Positions 1-8,805 of a stretch of 64,000 bases of DNA are shown here, in pieces. The notes under the pieces are model-generated. The model saw only the letters and a program-made list of their open reading frames with translations. It made no database searches and was not told where the DNA came from. The position numbers and the translations under genes were made by a program. Within the stretch, counting starts at the first letter, position 1. Each line of letters begins with the position of its first letter. Source of the DNA: Roseateles amylovorans (GTDB lineage: Bacteria > Pseudomonadota > Gammaproteobacteria > Burkholderiales > Burkholderiaceae_C); NCBI RefSeq assembly GCF_025398155.2, contig NZ_CP104562.2, positions 4,898,001 through 4,962,000 on the forward strand, written 5' to 3'.

Positions 1-321
1 GGTGGTCGCGCCGGCGGGATAGAGCTTGAGCGCCACCACACCGGCGGCCTTGGCCGCGGCGATGTCGTCTACCGTCGTCCGGTCGGTCAGGTACAGCGTC
101 ATCAGCGGCTGAAAATCAACGCCGGCGGGCACCGCCGCCAGGATGCGGTCCCGGTAGGCGATCGCCTGGGCCGCGGTGGTGATCGGCGGCTTCAGGTTGG
201 GCATCGCGATGGCGCGAGCGAATTGACGCGCGGTGTAGGGGACGACGCTCTGCAGCGCGGCGCCATCGCGCAGGTGCACATGCCAGTCGTCGGGACGGAT
301 CAGGGTGAGGAGGTCGCTCAT
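1..321 (-). CDS. pyrC: Dihydroorotase PyrC (5' part, runs off window)
   Basis: Class II dihydroorotase of pyrimidine synthesis, interconverting N-carbamoyl-aspartate and dihydroorotate. Only the first 107 codons are present because the gene leaves the window at base 1. The ATG at 321 opens with LTLIRPDDWHVHLRDG, whose H14 and H16 form the family's metal-binding HxH motif. Further on are VVPYTARQF, MPNLKPPITT and VALKLYPAGATT; K99 in the last matches the carbamylated metal-bridging lysine. These match the E. coli-type single-domain PyrC rather than the multidomain or PyrC2 forms. Family assignment is firm; completeness of the C-terminus cannot be judged. Confidence 0.93.
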   Translation of the reverse strand, partial: MSDLLTLIRPDDWHVHLRDGAALQSVVPYTARQFARAIAMPNLKPPITTAAQAIAYRDRILAAVPAGVDFQPLMTLYLTDRTTVDDIAAAKAAGVVALKLYPAGATT

Positions 322-411
322 GGGACGGAATTGTCGCATCAGGGCCTGAGAACGCGGGCGCGGACTGCCGGCCTTGCAAGCGACCAGAGGCGCAGGATCA
401 ACCACTCGGGA

Positions 412-1398
412 CTACCGCCCATTCGCTGGCTTGGCCGGGCCGAGAGAGCTCAGCGCAATGGGCGAGGTTTTCGGCGAAGCTTCCGGCGAGGCTTCCGGCG
501 AGGCTGCCGGCGAGGTTTCCGGCGAAGCTGTCAGCGAGGCTGCCGGCAAGTCTGAGAACGCCGCCGGGCCTTGCTCCATCACTGCGGTGGGGTCGCTGGG
601 CCCGCCACCGCGGCTGGACGACGATTGAGTCAGGTACAGGCCTGCGGCGCCCAGCATCAAGGCCAACATCGAGCCGAGCATCCAGTGCGTAGCCGCCATG
701 GCGTGCTTCAAGCCGGCAAGCTCGCCACGCACCTCCCCGCGCAACGCCGAAAATTCACCGCGAACTTCGGCGAAACCGATCTGCATGTCGCTGCGCAGCG
801 CGGTGGACTCCGCATGCATTTCCCTGCGGACAGCGACGAATTCTGCCTGCATCTCCTTGCGAAGCGCCTTCACCTCGCCCCGAACCTCGCCGATCTCACC
901 GCGCACGCCCGCCATGTCCACCTGAACATCGGCCAGCCTGGCGCTGAGACCGCCCACTTCTTGGCCGAGTCGCGCCAAGTCACGTCGCACCTCGGCATCG
1001 CTCGCCAGCTGCGCGGCGAGACATTTGGCGAGTGTGGCCACGTCGTGCTGGACCCTGGTCGTGGTGTGACGCAGTTCGACGACGTCGCTGCTCAGCGTCT
1101 CGAGGTCCTTGCGGACCTCGCCCACACGGCTGCCTTGCGCTGCCACCTCATGGCCAAGCGCCGACAAGCGTTGTTGCACGTCAGTGAGGCCGCCAGACAA
1201 CGCCGACGTTTCCTTGCGAAGTTCGGCCAGGTGATGGCGAACATCCGCGACGCTGCCTCGCAGGCCGCGGTATTCGATACGCTGGCGCTTGACGAGGCTG
1301 AAGATGTCGCTGCGATGCCGGTGCATTTCGTGGCGGCTCACGAACCGGTAGGCCGGGGCCGCCGTGTCGCCGCTGCAAGCAAGTCGTGGGGATCTCAT
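412..1398 (-). CDS. Coiled-coil protein with C-terminal membrane anchor
   Basis: Unrecognised 328-residue protein. Residues about 45-235 are almost continuous heptad-like coiled coil rich in E, R, V and L (repeats such as EVRGEV, ALRKEM, AVRREM). A single hydrophobic segment, WMLGSMLALMLGAAGLYLT, follows near residue 245. The last 80 residues are low-complexity Ser/Ala/Pro/Glu with repeated ASPE units. The layout suggests a tail-anchored membrane protein with a long helical domain on one side. Start choice is uncertain: ATG 1398 has no clear ribosome site and ATG 1326 is an alternative. Opposite-strand open frames lack any protein-like pattern, so the minus strand is preferred. Confidence 0.6.
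   Translation of the reverse strand: MRSPRLACSGDTAAPAYRFVSRHEMHRHRSDIFSLVKRQRIEYRGLRGSVADVRHHLAELRKETSALSGGLTDVQQRLSALGHEVAAQGSRVGEVRKDLETLSSDVVELRHTTTRVQHDVATLAKCLAAQLASDAEVRRDLARLGQEVGGLSARLADVQVDMAGVRGEIGEVRGEVKALRKEMQAEFVAVRREMHAESTALRSDMQIGFAEVRGEFSALRGEVRGELAGLKHAMAATHWMLGSMLALMLGAAGLYLTQSSSSRGGGPSDPTAVMEQGPAAFSDLPAASLTASPETSPAASPEASPEASPKTSPIALSSLGPAKPANGR
469..552. repeat. 12-bp tandem repeat inside coiled-coil gene
   Basis: About six imperfect copies of a 12-bp unit like ttccggcgaggc lie end to end. On the minus strand they encode a four-residue S-P-E/K-A/T repeat in the C-terminal tail of the coiled-coil protein. The unit is a multiple of three, so copy changes would alter tail length without breaking the frame. 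Confidence 0.75.
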
Positions 1399-1591
1399 GG
1401 AGCCCGATTCTGAAAACGGCCGCGCCTGGCGTCACTGACTCAATTCAGGATCGTTCGTAACGAGCTGTGAGTCGCCCCCACCGTCTTGCGATGAGGAACG
1501 GCCTCGCGCAGATTCGCGCTCAGCGACGACAGCCCAGACCAGAGCCTCCGCGCAGATGGAAGACGGCAGACGCCGCCGTCGCAGGCCCCGA

Positions 1592-1627
1592 AATGCAAAC
1601 CGGCCCGTCTCTCTCGAGCGGGCCGGT
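1592..1627 (-). terminator. Rho-independent terminator after gltL
   Basis: A 9-bp inverted repeat (accggcccg at 1599-1607 against cgggccggt at 1619-1627) is followed on the minus strand by a T-rich stretch (TTTGCATTT). It lies about 100 nt past the gltL stop and would end the gltIJKL transcript. The rest of 1399-1724 shows no gene I can support. Confidence 0.7.
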
Positions 1628-1724
1628 GTCTGGATCGGGGGTTGGATCGAAGGTTCGATCGGTCGATCGTTCTGTCGATCCTTGGAACGCTGCAACGCCG
1701 CACGGCGCCGCAGCGATCGACGCG

Positions 1725-2459
1725 TCAGTGCTGCAGGATCTTCGCCAGGAAGTCCTTGGCGCGCGGGGAGCGCTCTTCGGGCTTGCCGAAGAAGTCCTCC
1801 TTCACGCAGTCCTCGATGACCTTGCCGGCGTCCATGAAGATCACGCGGTGGCTGACCTTCTTGGCAAAACCCATTTCATGGGTGACGCACATCATGGTCA
1901 TGCCTTCGTTGGCCAGTTGCACCATCACGTCCAGCACCTCGCCGACCATCTCGGGATCCAGCGCCGAGGTGGGCTCATCGAACAGCATGACGATCGGGTC
2001 CATCGACAGCGCCCGGGCGATAGCCACCCGCTGCTGCTGGCCGCCGGACAGTTGACCGGGGAACTTGTCCTTGTGGGCCATCAGGCCGACCCGGTCCAGC
2101 ATCTTCAGGCCACGCGCCTTGGCATCGTCCAGGCTGCGGCCCAGCACCTTGACCTGGGCGATGGTCAGGTTCTCGGTCACCGACAGATGCGGGAACAGTT
2201 CGAAATGCTGGAAGACCATGCCCACGCGCGAACGCAGCTTGGGCAGGTTGGTCTTGGGATCGGACAGGCTGATGCCGTCCACCACGATGTCGCCCTTCTG
2301 GAAGGGCTCCAGCGCATTCACCGTCTTGATCAGCGTGGACTTGCCCGATCCGGACGGGCCGCACACCACCACGACCTCCCCCTTCTTGATGGTGGTCGAG
2401 CAGTCGGTCAGCACCTGGAACGGGCCGTACCATTTGGAGACGTTCTTGATTTCGATCAT
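1725..2459 (-). CDS. gltL: Glutamate/aspartate ABC transporter ATPase GltL
   Basis: Cytoplasmic ATPase subunit of a polar amino acid importer (PAAT family), 244 residues, the usual length. Walker A is GPSGSGKST near residue 34, the Q-loop is MVFQHFELFPH, the signature is LSGGQQQR, and Walker B is VMLFDEPTSALDPE, followed by the switch histidine in VTHEMGFA. It starts 12 nt after the gltK stop and is the last gene of gltIJKL. Family assignment is firm. Substrate (Glu/Asp) rests on similarity of the whole gene set to GltIJKL. Confidence 0.93.
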   Translation of the reverse strand: MIEIKNVSKWYGPFQVLTDCSTTIKKGEVVVVCGPSGSGKSTLIKTVNALEPFQKGDIVVDGISLSDPKTNLPKLRSRVGMVFQHFELFPHLSVTENLTIAQVKVLGRSLDDAKARGLKMLDRVGLMAHKDKFPGQLSGGQQQRVAIARALSMDPIVMLFDEPTSALDPEMVGEVLDVMVQLANEGMTMMCVTHEMGFAKKVSHRVIFMDAGKVIEDCVKEDFFGKPEERSPRAKDFLAKILQH

Positions 2460-2471
2460 GGCGAGCGGACC

Positions 2472-3140
2472 TCAGCGGATGATGGCGATCTTCTTCTGCA
2501 GCCGACGGACCAGCATGGACAGGCTGAAGCAGATGACGAAGTAGACGGCGGCGGCGACCAGATAGGTTTCCACCGGACGGTTGAAGTTCTTGCCGGCGAC
2601 CTCGAAGCCCTTGAGCAGGTCATAGGCGCCAATCGCATAGACCAGCGACGTGTCCTGGAACAGCACGATGGTCTGGGTCAGCAGCACCGGCAGCATGTTG
2701 CGGAAGGCTTGCGGCAGGACCACCAACTGCATGGTCTGGCGGTAGGTCATGCCCATCGCATAACCCGCAAACACCTGACCGCGCGACACCGACTGGATGC
2801 CGGCGCGCATGATCTCGGAGAAGTAGGTCGCTTCGAACAGGATGAAGGTGATGATGGCCGACTTCTCGGCACCCACGTTCACGCCCAGGTAGGGGATCAG
2901 CAGGAAGAACCACAGGATCACCATCACCAGCGGGATGGAGCGCAGCGTGTCCACATAGAACGCCGCCGGCTTCTCCAGCCAGGCACGGCCCGACAGGCGC
3001 ATCAGCGCCAGCAGCGTGCCCAGCACGATGCCGCCCAGCGTGGCGATGAGGGTCAGTTGCACCGAGAACATCAGTCCCTTGAGGACGAACGACTGCAGCA
3101 CATCCCAGGTCAGGAAGGAAAAATCCAACTGCGACATCAC
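2472..3140 (-). CDS. gltK: Glutamate/aspartate ABC transporter permease GltK
   Basis: Inner-membrane permease of the HisMQ/GltK type, 222 residues with about five hydrophobic segments. The conserved cytoplasmic EAA loop reads SRGQVFAGYAMGMTYRQT, which contacts the ATPase. It starts within the last codons of gltJ (4-nt ATGA overlap at 3137-3140), so the two permeases are translationally coupled, as expected for a heterodimeric channel. Both possible initiators, MM at the N-terminus, are adjacent. Confidence 0.92.
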   Translation of the reverse strand: MMSQLDFSFLTWDVLQSFVLKGLMFSVQLTLIATLGGIVLGTLLALMRLSGRAWLEKPAAFYVDTLRSIPLVMVILWFFLLIPYLGVNVGAEKSAIITFILFEATYFSEIMRAGIQSVSRGQVFAGYAMGMTYRQTMQLVVLPQAFRNMLPVLLTQTIVLFQDTSLVYAIGAYDLLKGFEVAGKNFNRPVETYLVAAAVYFVICFSLSMLVRRLQKKIAIIR

Positions 3141-3874
3141 TTGGCCCCCAGGATGCCGGGCACCCGAACGTACGCCTCAATGAACTTGGCGACGCGGTTG
3201 ATCAGGAAGGCGGACACGAAATAGAGCAGCGTCACCGGCAGGAAGATCTGCACGAAGCTCGACTGCTCCGACGCCTGCTGCGCATACTGCGCCAGCTCCG
3301 GAATGCTCACCGCAAAGGCGACCGCGGAGTTCTTGACGATGTTCATGCTCTCGCTGGTCAGCGGCGGGATGACGATGCGGAAGGCCATCGGCAGCAGCAC
3401 GAAGCGGTAGGTCTGCGGCATGGTCAGTCCCAGCGCCTGGCCGGCGTAGCGCTGGCCCTTGGGCAGCGTCAGGATGCCGGCCTTGACCTGTTCGGCCACC
3501 CGCGCGGAGGTGAACAGCCCGATGGCGACCACCACCAGCACCGAGGCCGGCACGCTCGCAAACATCGGGAACAGCCGCGGCACCACGTGATACCAGAGGA
3601 ACAGCTGCACGATCAGCGGGATGTTCCGGAAGACCTCGGTGTAGGCCTCACCCAGCATCGCCAGCTTGCGGTTCGGCACCGTTCGAAGGATGCCGATCAG
3701 CGAGCCGGCGATCAGCGCCACCAGCAGGCCCAGCATCGAGATCCCCATGGTCCAGCCCCAGGCATGGACCATGGCGTCGAGATATGTCTCGTATCCGGAA
3801 GCGCCGAAGCACTTCGGCGCAACCTCATCCGTCACCATGTCGGTGCAGTAAAGCTGCCAATCCCAACTCGGCAT
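3137..3874 (-). CDS. gltJ: Glutamate/aspartate ABC transporter permease GltJ
   Basis: Partner permease of GltK, 245 residues from the chosen start. Hydrophobic segments such as ISMLGLLVALIAGSLIGIL, and the EAA loop LPKGQRYAGQALGLTMPQ near residue 155, mark the family. The open frame extends 16 codons upstream, but ATG 3874 (MPSWDWQLY) is preceded by GGGAG at the proper distance and matches family N-termini. The region 3875-3983 before it carries the hairpins described separately, which may lower gltJKL expression relative to gltI. Confidence 0.92.
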   Translation of the reverse strand: MPSWDWQLYCTDMVTDEVAPKCFGASGYETYLDAMVHAWGWTMGISMLGLLVALIAGSLIGILRTVPNRKLAMLGEAYTEVFRNIPLIVQLFLWYHVVPRLFPMFASVPASVLVVVAIGLFTSARVAEQVKAGILTLPKGQRYAGQALGLTMPQTYRFVLLPMAFRIVIPPLTSESMNIVKNSAVAFAVSIPELAQYAQQASEQSSFVQIFLPVTLLYFVSAFLINRVAKFIEAYVRVPGILGAK

Positions 3875-3899
3875 GGCCAACTCCCATCCATAAAGCAAA

Positions 3900-3965
3900 G
3901 GGCCGCCAGCCTGCGGCCCCATCGTTCTCGAAACTCAACGCGGCGCCGCTGGGGCGCCGCGTTGA
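3900..3965 (-). terminator. Tandem hairpins between gltI and gltJ
   Basis: Two stem-loops sit in the 109-nt gltI-gltJ gap. The first met by RNA polymerase is a perfect 13-bp stem (3935-3947 with 3953-3965, 5-nt loop). The second is a 7-bp stem (3900-3906 with 3913-3919). Neither has a strong U-tract, so partial termination or protection of gltI mRNA from 3' decay is likelier than full stop. This is a common arrangement after periplasmic binding protein genes, which need more product than the permeases. Confidence 0.65.
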
Positions 3966-3983
3966 ATCAACTCGCCGACGCCC

Positions 3984-4877
3984 TTACTTCTTGGCGTATT
4001 CCTCGACCGGCTTGTCGTTCGGCGTGGCCCAGGCGGCCTTGGTCGCGTCCGACAGCGGCAGGTTGACCTTGGTGTTGGTCGGCGGGATCGGCTGCATGAA
4101 CCACTTGTCGTACAGCTTGGCGATGTCGCCGGACTTCATCATGCCCTTGATGCTGTCGTCCACCGCCTTCTTGAAAGCCGGGTCGTCCTTGCGGATCATG
4201 ATGGCGATCGGCTCGACCGACAGGGTCTCACCGACGATCTTGTAGTCCGCCGGCGTGCGCGACTTGGCGATGTTGCCGGCCAGGATCTGGCCGTCCATCA
4301 CGAAGGCATCAGCACGGCCGGATTCCAGCAGCAGGAAGCTGTCGGCGTGGTCCTTGCCCAGCACTTCCTTGAAGTCGACGCCGTTGGCGCGCTCATGCTT
4401 GCGCAGCAGTTGGACCGAGGTGGTGCCGGTGGTGGTGGCCACCGTCTTGCCGTTCAGCTGGCTGATCGAGGTGATGCCCGACGCGCCCTTGACGGCGATC
4501 CGCACTTCCTCGACATAGGTCGTGACCGCAAAGGCCACGTCCTTCTGACGGGTCAGATTGTTGGTGGTGGAGCCGCACTCGATGTCCACGGTGCCGTTCT
4601 GCACCAGGGGCACGCGGTTCTGCGAAGTGACCGGTTGGTACTTGATGTCCAGCTTGGCCAGGCCGAGCTGCTTCTGGACGTCGGCCAGCACGCGCTGGCA
4701 GATCTCGACGTGATAGCCGACGTATTTGCCGTCGCCCAAGGTATAGGACAGCGCGCCCGAAGACTCGCGCACGCCCATGGTGACGCTGCTTGTGTCCTTG
4801 ATCTTCTTCAGCGTGTCGGCTTGCGCCACACCGACCATAGCCGCGCCAAGGGCCACGACCAGCAATGCCTTTTTCAT
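3984..4877 (-). CDS. gltI: Glutamate/aspartate periplasmic binding protein GltI
   Basis: Solute-binding protein of the importer, 297 residues. A Sec signal peptide (MKKALLVVALGAAMVGVAQA) ends at an AQA-D cleavage site. The mature part has SBP family 3 features: VTMGVRESSGALSY, VGYHVEICQRV, and PLVQNGTVDIECGSTTN with the arginine/acidic pocket pattern of Glu/Asp binders, then ISQLNGKTVATTTGTT. ATG 4877 follows AGGAGC and begins the signal peptide, so it is preferred to the longer frame. First gene of gltIJKL, directly downstream of a same-strand LysR regulator. Confidence 0.93.
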   Translation of the reverse strand: MKKALLVVALGAAMVGVAQADTLKKIKDTSSVTMGVRESSGALSYTLGDGKYVGYHVEICQRVLADVQKQLGLAKLDIKYQPVTSQNRVPLVQNGTVDIECGSTTNNLTRQKDVAFAVTTYVEEVRIAVKGASGITSISQLNGKTVATTTGTTSVQLLRKHERANGVDFKEVLGKDHADSFLLLESGRADAFVMDGQILAGNIAKSRTPADYKIVGETLSVEPIAIMIRKDDPAFKKAVDDSIKGMMKSGDIAKLYDKWFMQPIPPTNTKVNLPLSDATKAAWATPNDKPVEEYAKK

Positions 4878-4998
4878 AAGTGCTCCTGCAAGTTCGGAAT
4901 CAATTTCTTTCAACGGCGAAGCAGACCATGGGTTGCCAGTTCACCGGGTAGGGAGTATTACGCATCTGCAACAAATGCGGCGACGCGGCATGCATGTT

Positions 4999-5928
4999 TC
5001 ATGCCGCCAACCCGTTCGCCTGGGTCAGGAAATTCCATAGGGACTGGGCCACCGGCTTGACGCGCCGGGCGGTGCCCTGGCGCTCGCGGTACATCCGCAG
5101 CTCCATGTCGAGTTCATACCGGCCCGGCTCCGCCGCCCGCACCAGGCGGCGCGCCTTGACCTCCTTCTTGACCGAGCTGGCCGGCAGAAAGGCCAGGCCA
5201 TGGCCCTCGAGTGCCATGGCCTTGAGGCTTTCGGCCATGTCGGTCTCGAACACCGATTCCAGGTTCAGCGGTTGGGCCGAGTCCTTCACGATGAGCTCCA
5301 CCAGCCGGCCGAGGTAGGCGCCGGAGGCATAGCTGAGGAACGGGATCTTATGGCCCGGATGGCCTGCAATGCGGAACATCGGCGCGCCGTTGGCGTCGGC
5401 CTTCGCATAGGCGGACAGCGTTTCGTGTCCCAGGGACACGGATTCATAGCGCTCCGGGTCCAGTTGCAGCGGCTGGCTGGGATGGTGATAGACCACCAGC
5501 AGGTCGCAGTTGCCTTCGCTGAGCTGAAGCGTCGCATCATGGACATTGAGGGCATTCAGCCGGCACTTGACCTCGCCGAAGCGCTGGCGCAGCTCCATCA
5601 GCCAATGAGGGAAGAAGCTGAACGACAGCGAGTGCGGGACAGCGAATTCGATCATGTCCTGACCGGCCGACTGGTGGCTGCGCAGCATGTTGCGCGTCGC
5701 CTGCAGATTGCCGAGCAGGTCGACGGCCTGGCCCAGCAGCGTCTCGCCCGCAGCGGTCAGCCGCGTGGGATAGGACGAGCGATCGACCAGGTCGACCCCG
5801 GCCCAGGCCTCAAGCGCCTGGATGCGGCGCGAGAACGCTGGTTGCGTCACATGCCGGAGTTGCGCCGAGCGGGAGAAGCTGCGCGTCTCCGCCAGACTGA
5901 CAAAGTCTTCAAGCCATTTGGTTTCCAC
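4999..5928 (-). CDS. LysR-family transcriptional regulator
   Basis: 309 residues, the usual LysR length. The N-terminal winged helix-turn-helix is obvious (WLEDFVSLAETRSFSRSA, then TQPAFSRRIQALEAW). The C-terminal effector domain has the two Rossmann-like lobes (IEFAVPHSLSFSFFPHW; CDLLVVYHHPSQPL; MALEGHGLAFLP). It lies 121 nt upstream of gltI on the same strand and may control the importer, but LysR members more often sit divergent from their targets, so the target is inference. The ligand is unknown. Confidence 0.88.
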   Translation of the reverse strand: METKWLEDFVSLAETRSFSRSAQLRHVTQPAFSRRIQALEAWAGVDLVDRSSYPTRLTAAGETLLGQAVDLLGNLQATRNMLRSHQSAGQDMIEFAVPHSLSFSFFPHWLMELRQRFGEVKCRLNALNVHDATLQLSEGNCDLLVVYHHPSQPLQLDPERYESVSLGHETLSAYAKADANGAPMFRIAGHPGHKIPFLSYASGAYLGRLVELIVKDSAQPLNLESVFETDMAESLKAMALEGHGLAFLPASSVKKEVKARRLVRAAEPGRYELDMELRMYRERQGTARRVKPVAQSLWNFLTQANGLAA

Positions 5929-6309
5929 GGCGGGAGTTTAGCCGCGCACCTGCCCTCGCCGCCTGCTCGCGCCGCGCCCCGCAGAACGAGATCCCCGAGC
6001 CGGGTGAGACGAGATCGCATCGCACTGACGGGCGCGCCGGCTTGGCATCGACGTTGCCCGGGTGAGCAAGTCGAAATTCTTCAGAGAGCAGGCCGTCCGA
6101 CGATCAGGGTATCTCCGGAGGTCCGCGGCAGGTGCTGGCAGCGGGATTTCGAGGGCGCCACGTCGCCAGCACGCAAACTTCGTCAAATCAAAAGCCAGCA
6201 TTCGTGACCTCGCGCCATGCCAACGGACCCCGCATTTGCGAGCGCGCCCCGTGCGCAGTCATGAATGGCGATGCCGGCCCGGTCCGCATTCGGGCCCGCG
6301 CCATTCCGC
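5929..6309. other. Intergenic, no gene seen
   Basis: 381 bases between the LysR gene and the 3' end of the ABC exporter gene, both minus strand. Short open frames here are arginine/alanine-rich shadows without start signals. A GC-rich imperfect dyad around 6275-6297 could end transcription of the exporter gene, but it lacks a U-tract. The LysR promoter should lie at about 5940-6050. Confidence 0.5.
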
Positions 6310-8175
6310 TCAGCGCGGCTCAGCGTCCGTGGATTCCGTTCGACCGCCGTCCTGCTGCAGCGACCACATCTGCGCATACCGTCCGCGCAATGCGAGCAGG
6401 TCGGCGTGACGCCCTCGCTCGATGATGCGGCCCTGCTCCATCACCAGGATCTCGTGCGCATCCACGATGGTGGACAGCCGGTGGGCAATCACCAGCACGG
6501 TCTTGTTCTGCGCGGCCGCTTCCAGCTCAGCCTGGATGGCCCGCTCATTGCGGGAGTCCAGCGCCGAGGTGGCCTCATCGAAGATCAGGATCGGCGGGTT
6601 CTTCAACAGCGTGCGTGCAATCGCCACCCGCTGCTTTTCCCCGCCGGAGAGCTTCAGGCCGCGCTCGCCCACCATCGTCTGGTAGCCCTGCGGCAGGCTC
6701 TGGATGAACTCATGCACATGCGCCGACCGCGCTGCAGCCTCGATCTCGGCCATCGACGCCTCGGGCCGGCCGTAGGCGATGTTGTAGGCAATCGTGTCGT
6801 TGAACAGCACCGTGTCCTGCGGCACGATGCCGATCGACCGACGCAGGCTCTGCTGGGTGACCTCCGTGAGGGCCTGGCCATCGATGGTGATGCGCCCGTC
6901 CCCCACGTCATAGAACCGGTACAGCAGCCGCGCCAGCGTGCTCTTGCCCGAGCCGCTCGGCCCCACCACCGCCACCTTCTTGCCGGCCGGAATCTCCAGG
7001 CTCACGCCCTTGAGGATGGGGCGCTGCGGCTCATAGGCAAAGTGAACCTCCTCGTAGCGCACCGCCGCGCCGCGGACCACCAGCGGTTGGGCGTCCGGTG
7101 TGTCGGCCACCTCACGTTCGCGGGACAAGAGGCCGAACATCTTGTCCAGATCCGTCAGGCTCTGCTTGATCTCCCGGTAGATCACGCCCAGGAAGTTGAG
7201 CGGGATGTAGAGCTGGATCATGAAGGCGTTGATCATCACCAGATCGCCCAGGCTCATGCGGCCGGCCACCACGCCTTCGGTGGCCCGCCACAGCATCGCC
7301 ACCAGCGCAATCGCGATGATCAGTTGCTGCCCGCTGTTGAGCAGCGCCAAGGTCTTCTGCGACTTGAGCTGCACCCGGCGCAACTGTTCCAGGCTCTGGT
7401 CGTAACGCGCGGCCTCGAAGTCTTCATTGTTGAAGTACTTCACCGTCTCATAGTTCAGCAGGGAGTCGATCGCCTTCGAGTGGGCCACCGAGTCCAGCTC
7501 GTTGAGCTTGCGCCGGAACTGGGTCCGCCACTCGGTGACCCAGATGGTGAAGCCGATGTAGAAGGTCAGCGCCGCGCCGGTGATCACCGCAAACAGCGCA
7601 TCGAACTTCACCGACAGCAAGCCCAGCACCAGCACCACTTCGATGAGCGTGGGAAAGATGCTGTAGAGCGAATAGGAGATCAACGAATTCACCGCCCGGG
7701 TGCCGCGCTCGATGTCGCGGGTCATGCCGCCGGTCTGGCGCTCCAGGTGGAAGCGCAGGCTCAGGTCATGCAGATGGCGGAAGACCTGCAGCGAGATGCT
7801 GCGTGAGGCGCCCTCGGTGGCCTTGGAGAAGATCAGCTCCCGCGCCTCGGTGAACAGCGAGGTGCACAAGCGCAGCAGGCCGTAAGCCACCAGCAGCCCG
7901 ATCGGCACCACCATCAGGGCTTGCGGCGTGCCGGGCGTGATGTCCAGGCTGTCGACCAATCGCTTCAGCAGCAGCGGCACGCCGACATTGGCCAGCTTCG
8001 CGCCCACCATGAAGGCCAGCGCAAAGGCCACCCGCCAGCGATACCGCCAGAAGTAAGGCAGCAAACGGGCGACGGTATGCCAATCGCCCCTCGGGGCGGC
8101 AGGAACGGGTGGGTTCGCGGACGAGGCCGCGTGAGCGACAGGCGCCGGGGGGTCGGCAAGGGTGGAACGACGCAT
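6310..8175 (-). CDS. Atm1/HMT-type ABC exporter (fused TMD-NBD)
   Basis: Half-transporter of about 621 residues: an N-terminal type-1 exporter membrane domain (residues about 50-345), then a nucleotide-binding domain with Walker A GPSGSGKST, Q-loop GIVPQDTVLFNDTI, signature LSGGEKQRVAIARTLL, Walker B PPILIFDEATSALD and switch histidine VIAHRLSTI. NYETVKYFNNEDFE and FHLERQTGG are hallmarks of the Atm1/HMT1/ABCB7 group, which exports glutathione-linked or metal-related compounds. ATG 8175 is chosen; a TTG at 8214 extends the frame. Divergent from the thioesterase gene. Substrate not determinable from sequence. Confidence 0.88.
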   Translation of the reverse strand: MRRSTLADPPAPVAHAASSANPPVPAAPRGDWHTVARLLPYFWRYRWRVAFALAFMVGAKLANVGVPLLLKRLVDSLDITPGTPQALMVVPIGLLVAYGLLRLCTSLFTEARELIFSKATEGASRSISLQVFRHLHDLSLRFHLERQTGGMTRDIERGTRAVNSLISYSLYSIFPTLIEVVLVLGLLSVKFDALFAVITGAALTFYIGFTIWVTEWRTQFRRKLNELDSVAHSKAIDSLLNYETVKYFNNEDFEAARYDQSLEQLRRVQLKSQKTLALLNSGQQLIIAIALVAMLWRATEGVVAGRMSLGDLVMINAFMIQLYIPLNFLGVIYREIKQSLTDLDKMFGLLSREREVADTPDAQPLVVRGAAVRYEEVHFAYEPQRPILKGVSLEIPAGKKVAVVGPSGSGKSTLARLLYRFYDVGDGRITIDGQALTEVTQQSLRRSIGIVPQDTVLFNDTIAYNIAYGRPEASMAEIEAAARSAHVHEFIQSLPQGYQTMVGERGLKLSGGEKQRVAIARTLLKNPPILIFDEATSALDSRNERAIQAELEAAAQNKTVLVIAHRLSTIVDAHEILVMEQGRIIERGRHADLLALRGRYAQMWSLQQDGGRTESTDAEPR

Positions 8176-8242
8176 GGTCGGGGGTCGTGTTCTCTGGCGC
8201 GTGCTGGACGACAATGTCGACCATTGTCACCGTTCCTCCATC

Positions 8243-8677
8243 ATGAGCGCATCCCACACCCCTCCTCCACCCGGCCTGGCATCGGCGGCGACCGAAGCGT
8301 TGGGTCCCCGTGAACTCGTCATGCGCGTGATGCCGATGCCGGCCGATGCCAACGGCAACGGCGACATCTTCGGCGGCTGGATCATGGCGCAGGTCGACCT
8401 GGCGGGTTCGGTGCTGCCGCTTCGCATCTCGCGCGGCCGCGTGGCGACCGTCGCGGTCAATGAATTCATCTTCAAGCAGCCGGTGTCGATCGGCGACCTG
8501 CTGAGCTTCTATGCCGAGGTCAAGCGCATCGGTCGCACATCGATCACGGTTCATGTCGAGGTCTTCGCCGAGCGCAACCCGGCCAATCCCCACGTGGTGA
8601 AGGTCACCGAGGCCAATTTGACCTATGTCGCCATCGATCGGGACGGTAAACCTCGCGCATTCGCACAACAGAGCTGA
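8243..8677 (+). CDS. Acyl-CoA thioesterase (YciA-type hotdog)
   Basis: 144-residue single hotdog-fold thioesterase. Conserved pattern: VMPMPADANGNGDIFGGWIM, where the N-x-x-G-D-x-F-G-G-W-I/L block carries the catalytic Asp, followed by VAVNEFIFKQPVSIGDLL and IGRTSITVHVEVFAE. This matches YciA-like enzymes hydrolysing short to long acyl-CoAs in the cytoplasm. ATG 8243 is chosen because upstream residues are unlike the family; no strong ribosome site is visible. Divergently transcribed from the ABC exporter gene, with 67 nt for both promoters. Confidence 0.88.
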   Translation: MSASHTPPPPGLASAATEALGPRELVMRVMPMPADANGNGDIFGGWIMAQVDLAGSVLPLRISRGRVATVAVNEFIFKQPVSIGDLLSFYAEVKRIGRTSITVHVEVFAERNPANPHVVKVTEANLTYVAIDRDGKPRAFAQQS

Positions 8678-8805
8678 ATCGAGGGGTCGGCTACGTAGAT
8701 CCCGCAGCGAAGGGTTTTTTGACGGGTGGGATACTGGTTTGATCGGGCTCACCGCGGTCGCCACAAGCGACTGGCGTGGCCCTTTTCCTTTGAAGCCGAC
8801 CTCCC

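Noticed and set aside
5938..6425. Short plus and minus frames between the LysR and ABC exporter genes
   Set aside because: Arg/Ala-rich composition typical of shadows, no ribosome sites and no similarity to any family I know.
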